A DNA stretch of 5,273 nucleotides from Bacteroidota bacterium (GTDB lineage Bacteria > Bacteroidota > Bacteroidia > UBA7662), in contig VGFN01000076.1 of the NCBI GenBank assembly GCA_016868875.1, positions 1 through 5,273 on the forward strand, given 5' to 3'. Made by a program: the position numbers and the translations under genes. Shown here piece by piece: positions 1 to 5,273 of the stretch; within the stretch, counting starts at the first letter, position 1, and each line of letters opens with the position of its first letter. The notes below the pieces were generated by a model that was not told the origin of the DNA, ran no database searches, and saw only the letters and a list, made by a program, of their open reading frames with translations.

Positions 1-374
1 GGATCTCCTGTTGCAGGTGGGAGTTCAGAAGCTTGGCCCATGGTTTGGGCTTTCATGTCGTAGGCAAAGTAGCCCATGCGGAAGGCAGGCCTAGCTTTGT
101 GCATTTGTTCAAAGGCTTCGAAGTTAAATGCGCAACCTTGAATAAGTGGCTCTGGGTCAATATCATCCGTGGAAATCCCTACGCCGAAGACCCATTCAGT
201 GGTATGATATGCCTCCGGATAGCAATCGGACTCGGTCGTGGAGTTTGGGTCATTATCAGGCGCTTTGGCATTTGCAGTCCAAAGAACTCCAAGGTACGGG
301 ACGTCCTTGTATGTATGAAGCAAGGCAAACAAGGCATCCTTGGCGCTGAGGTTTTTTGGAATTTGAATTTCCAA
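1..374 (-). CDS. pabB: Probable aminodeoxychorismate synthase component I (PabB-like), N-terminal part, runs off left edge
   Basis: About 124 codons are present with no stop before the window edge. The translated end GYFAYDMKAQ (residues ~101-110) resembles the G-[YF]-[LF]-x-YD-[LM]-K segment of Bacteroidota PabB. The earlier stretch VPYLGVLW, a variable acidic insert, then WVFGVG fits the beta strands of the N-terminal domain of the anthranilate/aminodeoxychorismate synthase family. The catalytic chorismate-binding domain would lie outside the window, so activity cannot be judged. In the family this subunit uses chorismate and ammonia from a glutamine amidotransferase partner to make aminodeoxychorismate for folate synthesis. 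No in-frame ATG occurs before codon 91 and an in-frame TAA lies at 411-413, so the start must be non-ATG: TTG at 374 is my choice, ATT at 386 the alternative. It follows purA after 54 nt on the same strand. TrpE or another chorismate-using enzyme is the main alternative identity. Confidence 0.66.
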   Translation of the reverse strand, partial: MEIQIPKNLSAKDALFALLHTYKDVPYLGVLWTANAKAPDNDPNSTTESDCYPEAYHTTEWVFGVGISTDDIDPEPLIQGCAFNFEAFEQMHKARPAFRMGYFAYDMKAQTMGQASELPPATGD

Positions 375-428
375 GGTGTCTGAAATCTGCCTGTTGTTGG
401 GGTGGCTATTTTACAAGGAGCAAAATAT

Positions 429-1706
429 CTACTTGCATTCCAAGATCTGATTGCGTTCAGGTCCTAAGGAAATCCATCGAATTGGCAAATTCAGCTGATC
501 CTCCAAATAACTTAAATAAGTTTGGAGTTGAGTCGGTAACTGTTGACGGCTGCCATAGGATTGAGAGGCTTCAAGGTTCCAACCTTGAAAAGTCTTGTAT
601 TCCGGAATGCACTCTATTGAATCGTTGGGGTATGGTGATTGGTGATTATCAAGGCCTTGATAATGGGTGGCAATTTTGATTTCTTCGAAACCGGAAAGCA
701 CATCTGCTTTGGTGATAATCAGTTGGCTAACACCGCTGAGTCGAATGGCATAGGCGAGAGCTGGTAAGTCAAGCCATCCGCATCGACGGGGTCGGCCCGT
801 GGTGGCCCCAAACTCATGGCCGGCACGGCGCAGGGCTTCTCCGGTTTGGTCATGGAGTTCGGTGGGAAAAGGCCCGCTGCCTACCCTAGTGCAATAGGCC
901 TTGAACAGGCCATAGACTGTTCCGAGGCGGTTGGGGGCAATTCCCAATCCGGTACAGGCCGAGGCCGAGGTGGTATGGGAGGAGGTTACAAAGGGATAGG
1001 CACCAAATTCCACATCGAGTAGGCTACCCTGCGCGCCTTCTGCCAAGACTCTTTGGCCCTGGTCCAAGGCTTGATTCAATAACCAGGAACCGTCGGCAGG
1101 TGCAAAATCACGAAGCAACTCGTAGACAGCGTCCATCCATGCTTGGACTTGTTCAGGCAAATCCTTTGGCAATTCAAAGTCCAAGGCTTTGAGTTGACGT
1201 AGATGTTCCTCGTGCGCTGTCTCTAATAAGGCATTACCTTGAGGGCCGGCCAAATCGCAGTATCGTAGTCCATGCCGGGCGTATTTGTCGGTATAAGCAG
1301 GTCCGATGCCTCGAAGGGTGGACCCTATCTTATGATCTCCTTTGGCTGATTCAAAGGCTTGGTCCAAGAGGCGGTGACCAGGGAGAATGAGGTGTGTCTT
1401 GGCGCTGATCATGAGTTTTCCTTCAAGATGGAGGCCATGCTGCCGTAATGCCTTGATTTCTTGAAGGAGTGATGGGGGATGGATAACAACACCGTTACCG
1501 ATGAGGTTCATGCAATCCTCCCTAAATATGCCCGAGGGTATGGTGTGCAGAACGATTTTTTGGCCGTCCATCCAAAGGGTATGTCCCGCATTGGGTCCTC
1601 CTTGAAACCTGGCGATCCAATGGTAGGAGGGCGCCAAAACGTCCACTGCTTTGCCCTTGCCCTCGTCGCCCCACTGCAACCCTAACAACACATCTGCTTC
1701 CATCAT
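429..1706 (-). CDS. purA: Adenylosuccinate synthetase
   Basis: This cytoplasmic enzyme joins IMP and aspartate using GTP to give adenylosuccinate, the first committed step to AMP. The 425-residue length is normal for the family and all signature segments are visible: the GTP loop WGDEGKGK (12-19, catalytic Asp14), GGPNAGHT (36-43, catalytic His42), RGIGPAYTDK (132-141), EGAQGSLLD (223-231), VTSSHTTSA (240-248), the IMP/aspartate loop GATTGRPRRCGW (300-311), the guanine-binding ITKAD (331-335) and the C-terminal SLGPERNQIL. The enzyme should be fully functional. The start is a tandem ATG-ATG; the second (1703) aligns better with Bacteroidota homologues, which usually have three residues between Met and VLLGLQW, giving 424 residues. 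The gene begins 6 nt after the Rel stop codon, preceded by an A-rich stretch rather than a Shine-Dalgarno, so co-transcription and perhaps coupled translation with Rel are likely. It ends in TAG. Confidence 0.97.
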   Translation of the reverse strand: MMEADVLLGLQWGDEGKGKAVDVLAPSYHWIARFQGGPNAGHTLWMDGQKIVLHTIPSGIFREDCMNLIGNGVVIHPPSLLQEIKALRQHGLHLEGKLMISAKTHLILPGHRLLDQAFESAKGDHKIGSTLRGIGPAYTDKYARHGLRYCDLAGPQGNALLETAHEEHLRQLKALDFELPKDLPEQVQAWMDAVYELLRDFAPADGSWLLNQALDQGQRVLAEGAQGSLLDVEFGAYPFVTSSHTTSASACTGLGIAPNRLGTVYGLFKAYCTRVGSGPFPTELHDQTGEALRRAGHEFGATTGRPRRCGWLDLPALAYAIRLSGVSQLIITKADVLSGFEEIKIATHYQGLDNHQSPYPNDSIECIPEYKTFQGWNLEASQSYGSRQQLPTQLQTYLSYLEDQLNLPIRWISLGPERNQILECK

Positions 1707-1712
1707 TTTTTG

Positions 1713-4007
1713 TTAAAGGCCAAATTTAAGTGACGGTTCCATTTTCTCTATACGCCCAACCTTCAAAACACCACGGACCTTGCGCAGGCGCAGCATCAAG
1801 TCCTGCAGTGCCTTGGTATCATCAAGGTACACCATAATGCGGCCTTCGAATATGCCGTCTTCGGATACCACGGAAATGGAACGCATATTCAGCTGCATCT
1901 CATCGGTAATGACGTGGGTTATCCCGCTAATTATGCCCTTGTCATCGGTGCCTTTGAGGAAGATCCCGGTGAGGAAGGCTACCTTGGACCCTTTGTTCCA
2001 TCGGGTTCTTACCGCAAGTTGATGGGAGGTGGAATGGGTGATTGCGGAATTGACGCAATTCTGCCGGTGAATGACCATCTCCTTCCCGGGTTCGGGAATA
2101 CCAACGATTTCATCTCCGGGAATGGGGTTGCAACAAGAGGCCAAATGGTAACGGAAATCAGTTTGGTTGCCGTCTACCCAAACTGGTTGGTTAGCGTAAT
2201 CGGTTTCATCGAAATGGGGGTCCTTTGGACTTTGCCTTGGGCGTTTGGAGGATTGATTGGATTCCGTGCCGGTGAGGTTAGTCAATTCCTTGGATGCGCT
2301 TCGTTTGTTTCGGGGTCGGAGGGCACTTTGGACCCGGGTCCAGTCAATTTTGCCCATTTCGGTATCGTAATACAGGTCTTGAGCGTTTAGTTGCCCCAGG
2401 TGGTGAACGATTCTTTGCAGGACGTCCTCGTTCACTTCGGTGGTCATGCCTTTGAGTTTTTGAAGGAATTTCAACCGGCCGGCTTCGGTAATTTCCCTAC
2501 GCTGTTCTTTCAGGGATTGACGAACCCGGTTTTTGGCTTTGGCGGTGCCTAGGAATTGCAGCCAATCCGGGTTGGGCCTTTGGATATTGGAACTAAGGAT
2601 TTCGACTTGATCACCGTTGCGAAGAACGTAACTTAAGGGAACCAGTTTGTGGTTGACCTTGGCGCCGATGCATTTGAGGCCTAATTCGGAGTGGATTTCA
2701 AAGGCCATGTCCAATGCGGTAGAACCTGCAGACATTTTGAGCAATTTGCCTTTGGGGGTAAAGACAAAAATCTCCTTGGAGTAGAGCTGCAACTTGAATT
2801 CGTCCATGAATTCCATGGTATTCGGTTGCGGGGATTCCAGCATTTCGCGGACCTTGTTGATCCAAGAGTCAAGGGCGGGATCTCCGTCCTGGTCTTTGTA
2901 TTTCCAATGTGCCGCTAAACCTTTTTCGGCCACCTGGTTCATGCGTTGGCTACGGATCTGTATTTCGACCCATTTGCCTTCGGGACCCATGACGGTGGTA
3001 TGGAGGGATTCGTACCCGTTGATTTTGGGTGTAGAAATCCAATCCCTTAGGCGATTGGGGTTGGGCTGGTATTGGTCTGTAATCAGGGCATAAACTCTCC
3101 AACAATCGGTTTTCTCCAAGGGTAGGGGGCTGTCCAGGATGATTCGGATCGCAAATAAATCATAGACTTCTTCGAAATCAATGCTTTGCTTCTGCATCTT
3201 ATTCCATATCGAAGAGATGCTCTTGGGGCGGCCTTTGATTTCCGCTTTGAGGCCGGCGGATTCGACTTTTTGTTGAAGGGGAACAATGAACTCACGGATA
3301 TACCGGTCACGACGGACTTTGGTCTCTTGAAGCTTGCGGGCGATATTCCGGTAAATGCCTGGCTCTGTGTATTTGAGAGCGAGATCCTCCAATTCTGATT
3401 TAATGTTATAAAGTCCGAGGCGATGGGCCAACGGGGCGAAGAGGTAAGAGGTTTCGTGGGCAATTTTGAGTTGCTTATCCTGGGGCATATTGTCCAGGGT
3501 TCTCATGTTGTGGAGGCGATCGGCCAGCTTGATGAGGATAACTCGGATATCATCCGCCAGGGTGAGCAACATTTTGCGAAAATTCTCCAGTTGCTGGCTG
3601 GAATCACTGGACTTGTTATAAAGGCCCGAAATCTTGGTAAGGCCCTCGATTATTCTGGCCACGATATTGCCGAATTCATTTTCGATTTCGGCCATGGTCA
3701 GCTCAGTGTCCTCGACGGTATCGTGAAGCAGGGCGGCCACAACGGCGGTGGTTCCTAATCCAATGTCTTCGGCGGTAATGCGAGCAACCTCAATGGGGTG
3801 GAAGATGTAAGGCTCCCCTGACTTACGGCGCATATCCTTGTGGGCGTCCACCGCCAATTCGAAGGCTCTACGGATCAATTTGCGGTTACCCTTGTCCAGG
3901 AAGGGTCGGCATGTCTTGAGCAAGGAACGGTACCTTTTGGAAATTTCTTTGACCTCTTCTTCAGCCGAAAGGCTCCAGGGGACGAGGGAAGAAGGGTTAT
4001 TTTCCAC
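1713..4007 (-). CDS. spoT: Bifunctional (p)ppGpp synthetase/hydrolase, Rel/SpoT family
   Basis: From the GTG at 4007 the product has 764 residues, near the usual Bacteroidota length. Order of domains: HD hydrolase (~45-195) with His70, the His95-Asp96 pair and DRLHN (163-167), all intact; nucleotidyl synthetase (~255-370) with GRPKSISSIWNKM (259-271), YDLFAIRII (282-290), GYESLHTTV (331-339), EIQIRS (348-353) and AEKGLAAHW (360-368); TGS domain (~410-470); helical region; a Ser/Lys/Pro-rich linker (~565-615); a conserved-cysteine segment with CC (625-626), His647 and Cys651; and a C-terminal ACT domain (~676-755). The RLRD at 319-322 is the basic form of the RxKD motif of bifunctional enzymes, not the ExDD of monofunctional RelA, so both synthesis and hydrolysis of (p)ppGpp are expected. 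The frame is open up to an ATG at 4346, but that extension is complementary to tRNA-Leu and to the start of tig. GTG 4007 is the last plausible start before conserved sequence. It is probably first gene of a unit with purA. Confidence 0.95.
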   Translation of the reverse strand: MENNPSSLVPWSLSAEEEVKEISKRYRSLLKTCRPFLDKGNRKLIRRAFELAVDAHKDMRRKSGEPYIFHPIEVARITAEDIGLGTTAVVAALLHDTVEDTELTMAEIENEFGNIVARIIEGLTKISGLYNKSSDSSQQLENFRKMLLTLADDIRVILIKLADRLHNMRTLDNMPQDKQLKIAHETSYLFAPLAHRLGLYNIKSELEDLALKYTEPGIYRNIARKLQETKVRRDRYIREFIVPLQQKVESAGLKAEIKGRPKSISSIWNKMQKQSIDFEEVYDLFAIRIILDSPLPLEKTDCWRVYALITDQYQPNPNRLRDWISTPKINGYESLHTTVMGPEGKWVEIQIRSQRMNQVAEKGLAAHWKYKDQDGDPALDSWINKVREMLESPQPNTMEFMDEFKLQLYSKEIFVFTPKGKLLKMSAGSTALDMAFEIHSELGLKCIGAKVNHKLVPLSYVLRNGDQVEILSSNIQRPNPDWLQFLGTAKAKNRVRQSLKEQRREITEAGRLKFLQKLKGMTTEVNEDVLQRIVHHLGQLNAQDLYYDTEMGKIDWTRVQSALRPRNKRSASKELTNLTGTESNQSSKRPRQSPKDPHFDETDYANQPVWVDGNQTDFRYHLASCCNPIPGDEIVGIPEPGKEMVIHRQNCVNSAITHSTSHQLAVRTRWNKGSKVAFLTGIFLKGTDDKGIISGITHVITDEMQLNMRSISVVSEDGIFEGRIMVYLDDTKALQDLMLRLRKVRGVLKVGRIEKMEPSLKFGL

Positions 4008-4011
4008 AATA

Positions 4012-4019
4012 CAAAAATA
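4012..4019 (-). promoter_or_regulatory. Candidate Bacteroidota -7 box for the Rel/SpoT gene
   Basis: On the minus strand the octamer TATTTTTG matches the TAnnTTTG -7 consensus of the primary sigma factor of Bacteroidota exactly. It ends 4 nt before the GTG start at 4007, so transcription would begin at or within a few bases of the start codon, implying a leaderless or nearly leaderless message. I see no TTTG-like -33 element at the usual spacing (around 4038-4046), which weakens the call. The match is A/T-rich and could occur by chance. Confidence 0.4.
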
Positions 4020-4049
4020 CAATGCGGCCGCTCCGCTATCTATCTTTAG

Positions 4050-4071
4050 GCCTCCAAGGAAATGCCTCCAA
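4050..4071. repeat. 8-bp direct repeat GCCTCCAA, 14-bp period, in the divergent control region
   Basis: GCCTCCAA occurs at 4050-4057 and again at 4064-4071. The copies lie between the Rel/SpoT start and the tRNA-Leu gene. Copies spaced about 1.3 helix turns apart could be a protein-binding site, but no known operator is recognised, and an 8-bp repeat in a 90-bp gap can arise by chance. Confidence 0.3.
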
Positions 4072-4097
4072 ACCTTTCCTTTTGCTCTTTGTTTATG

Positions 4098-4181
4098 CGG
4101 ATGTGGCGAAATTGGTAGACGTGCCAGACTTAGGATCTGGTGCCGCAAGGCGTGTGGGTTCGAGTCCCTCCATCCGCACCA
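4098..4181 (+). tRNA. tRNA-Leu (anticodon UAG), CCA encoded
   Basis: The 84-nt gene folds as a class II tRNA. The acceptor stem GCGGATG pairs perfectly with CATCCGC (4171-4177), followed by discriminator A and a genomically encoded CCA. The D-arm is GCG-loop-CGT with the AAATTGGTAGA loop typical of leucine tRNAs. The anticodon stem CCAGA/TCTGG encloses the loop CTTAGGA, giving anticodon UAG, which reads CUA and probably other CUN leucine codons. A long variable arm forms GCC-GCAA-GGC. The T-arm has the TTCGAGT loop; its stem GTGGG/CCCTC contains one T-T mismatch at the second pair. It lies 90 bp from the divergent Rel/SpoT start and 86 bp before tig, on the same strand as tig. No clear TAnnTTTG box precedes it; CTCTTTG, ending 5 nt upstream of the gene, is at best a poor match. 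Confidence 0.97.
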
Positions 4182-4267
4182 GGCTTCGTTGGAAACCTTT
4201 AGAGGCTCTCTAACAAGTTTCTCCGCATTATGTGTTTTATCCTCATTAACTACTTTAAATCCATATT
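4182..4267 (+). other. Spacer between tRNA-Leu and tig (leader of tig)
   Basis: This 86-bp A/T-rich stretch contains the short hairpin at 4199-4213 and no other recognisable element. ATATTTTG at 4263-4270 resembles the -7 consensus but has one base too few between TA and TTTG and overlaps the proposed TTG start, so I do not call it a promoter. tig may be read from an unseen promoter here or by read-through from the tRNA gene. Confidence 0.4.
4199..4213 (+). terminator. Short hairpin after tRNA-Leu, possible weak terminator or processing site
   Basis: TTAGAG-GCT-CTCTAA is a perfect 6-bp inverted repeat with a 3-nt loop, 18 nt after the tRNA 3' end and 54 nt before the tig start. It is followed by CAAGTTTCTCC, not by a run of T, so it is not a standard intrinsic terminator. 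It might separate the tRNA from tig, or act in 3' processing of a joint transcript, or mean nothing. The stem is short and A/T-rich in part. Confidence 0.25.
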
Positions 4268-5273
4268 TTGAATATTTCTCAGGAATTTCTATCTCCTTTG
4301 GAGATCCGCTTGACCTTGACCCTAAACCCGGAGGATTACCGACCACGGGTCGAAAAAGGCCTCAAAGAGGTTCGCAAAAACATCAAAATGCCCGGTTTCA
4401 GGCCCGGGATGGTGCCGGACGGATTAATTCGGAAACAGTACGGTTTGTCGGTCTTGCAAGAAGAAATGGGTAAGTTGGTCAACGACCATTTGATGGATTA
4501 TGCCCGCCAGAACAACATGGATTTTTTTGGACAGCCCCTACCGGTGGTGGGTCACGAGCCCTTCCCCAACGGGTTAGAAGACGGATTGATCTTTGACTTT
4601 CAGTATGATTTGGGATTACGTCCCAAAGTTGAACTGCAGCCTTTCCAAGAATCTTTCGACAAGGCAGAACCCCAACCGGGCGCGTCCGAAGTGGATGAGC
4701 TTATTGAACAGTGGAGAAGTCGGTATTTTGAGGGAGCATATCCGGACACCGCCGAGGCAGGGGACCGGATTTTTTTGAGACTCACTCCCTCCGAGGGACA
4801 AGACCTCCAAGGGCAAAGCGCTCGCAAAGGGGTAACCTTGGTTGCCTTGGACGAAATTGTCCAGGACGCCCTGAAGGCAGAACTTCTGGGCAAAGGCAAA
4901 GGCTTCACCGGAACCTTGACCCCGCATGACCTGTACGGTGATCACAGCGAGGCCATCGCCAAAGGTTTCAAGCTCAACGAGGGTGAGCAACTGGCCCCAC
5001 AGACTCGTTTTGACTTTGAGGTGTCCAATATTTTGAGGGAGGGGAAAGCCGATTTGAACGAGGCTTTTTTTGCCAAGGTATTTGGGGCTAGCATGGATGA
5101 GGCAGAGTTCCGTAGCCGCACCGAAGAATTTATCAAAGCCGGTTGGGATCAGGAGGCCGAACAATTGCTTCGATTCCGCATGATGGAGAAGTTCTTTGAC
5201 GAATACCCTATGGATCTCCCGGACGCATTTCTTCGCCGTTTGATCAAAGATGACAAAAAAGGCCATGACCACG
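4268..5273 (+). CDS. tig: Trigger factor, ribosome-associated chaperone (C-terminus outside window)
   Basis: Trigger factor binds the ribosome at the exit tunnel and shields nascent chains. The 335 codons present begin LNISQEFLSP, aligning with the MNIS-type start of Bacteroidota homologues. The ribosome-binding N-domain (~1-120) shows NPEDYRPRVEKGLKEVRKN (20-38), the signature loop MPGFRPGMVP (41-50), then IRKQYG and the helix SVLQEEMGKLV. The middle FKBP-like domain (~160-255, from AGDRIFL to FDFEVSNIL) is divergent, as usual in this phylum, and probably lacks strong prolyl isomerase activity. The chaperone C-domain begins with LNEAFFAKVFG (263-273) and DEAEFRSRTEEFIK (277-290) and is cut by the window edge; the full protein should be about 430-450 residues. 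An in-frame TAA lies at 4256-4258 and the first in-frame ATG is codon 41, inside the conserved loop, so the start is non-ATG; TTG 4268 fits best. No Shine-Dalgarno is visible. Confidence 0.94.
   Translation, partial: MNISQEFLSPLEIRLTLTLNPEDYRPRVEKGLKEVRKNIKMPGFRPGMVPDGLIRKQYGLSVLQEEMGKLVNDHLMDYARQNNMDFFGQPLPVVGHEPFPNGLEDGLIFDFQYDLGLRPKVELQPFQESFDKAEPQPGASEVDELIEQWRSRYFEGAYPDTAEAGDRIFLRLTPSEGQDLQGQSARKGVTLVALDEIVQDALKAELLGKGKGFTGTLTPHDLYGDHSEAIAKGFKLNEGEQLAPQTRFDFEVSNILREGKADLNEAFFAKVFGASMDEAEFRSRTEEFIKAGWDQEAEQLLRFRMMEKFFDEYPMDLPDAFLRRLIKDDKKGHDH

Noticed and set aside
33..383. 116-residue plus-strand open frame at the left edge
   Set aside because: It lies antisense to the PabB-like reading frame, which has family-like sequence, and resembles no family I recognise.
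421..428. Promoter-like TATTTTG just after the purA stop
   Set aside because: It has one base too few for TAnnTTTG and no -33 partner; in an A/T-rich gap this is expected by chance, and read-through from purA explains the downstream gene.
1914..2390. 158-residue plus-strand open frame
   Set aside because: Antisense shadow of the C-terminal half of Rel/SpoT.
3083..3463. 126-residue minus-strand open frame inside Rel/SpoT
   Set aside because: Same strand but a different frame from the conserved Rel/SpoT sequence; an out-of-frame shadow and not evidence of a frameshift, since the main frame is intact throughout.
4024..4031. GCGGCCGC (NotI site) as a possible cloning scar
   Set aside because: The flanking sequence is continuous with native genes and shows no vector or linker sequence; a natural palindrome is more likely.
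3838..4473. 211-residue plus-strand open frame spanning the tRNA-Leu gene
   Set aside because: It runs antisense to Rel/SpoT, through the tRNA in sense, and out of frame with tig; the GEIGRRARLRIWCRKACGFESLH-like part is merely the translated tRNA.
4616..5272. 218-residue minus-strand open frame at the right edge
   Set aside because: It is entirely antisense to tig, whose reading has clear family motifs; nothing in the antisense protein is recognisable.

Overview
The window looks like an ordinary chromosomal housekeeping segment from a member of the Bacteroidota; the exact group cannot be fixed from the sequence alone. The reasons are: the adenylosuccinate synthetase begins with the DVLLGLQWGDEGKGK form usual in that phylum; the ppGpp synthetase/hydrolase is of the long Rel/SpoT type and sits directly in front of purA; the trigger factor has the divergent middle domain typical of the phylum; none of the genes has a convincing Shine-Dalgarno sequence; and a TAnnTTTG-type -7 box lies in front of the Rel gene. 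Base composition looks close to balanced. I see no mobile element, CRISPR array, phage gene or other sign of transfer.

Layout: a leftward (minus-strand) block reads, in transcription order, from a bifunctional Rel/SpoT enzyme (4007 down to 1713), through purA (1706 down to 429, only 6 nt after the Rel stop), to the first third or so of a chorismate-binding enzyme that resembles PabB (from about 374 out of the left edge). A rightward block starts 90 bp from the Rel start. It holds one tRNA-Leu(UAG) gene with encoded CCA (4098-4181), then the trigger factor gene tig (from 4268 out of the right edge). The 4008-4097 gap is therefore a divergent control region.

How the genes fit together: Rel/SpoT makes and destroys (p)ppGpp. 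PurA makes the committed step from IMP to AMP and is a known ppGpp-inhibited enzyme in E. coli. PabB would supply p-aminobenzoate for folate, whose one-carbon units feed purine synthesis. The leftward block is thus plausibly one transcription unit around purine and starvation physiology. The rightward block is translation-related: a tRNA and the ribosome-bound chaperone.

The main points of interest concern start codons and annotation. Three of the four protein genes have no usable ATG and appear to start at GTG or TTG. The Rel frame stays open upstream through the complement of the tRNA, which invites a false 877-residue gene model. No previously undescribed system was found.
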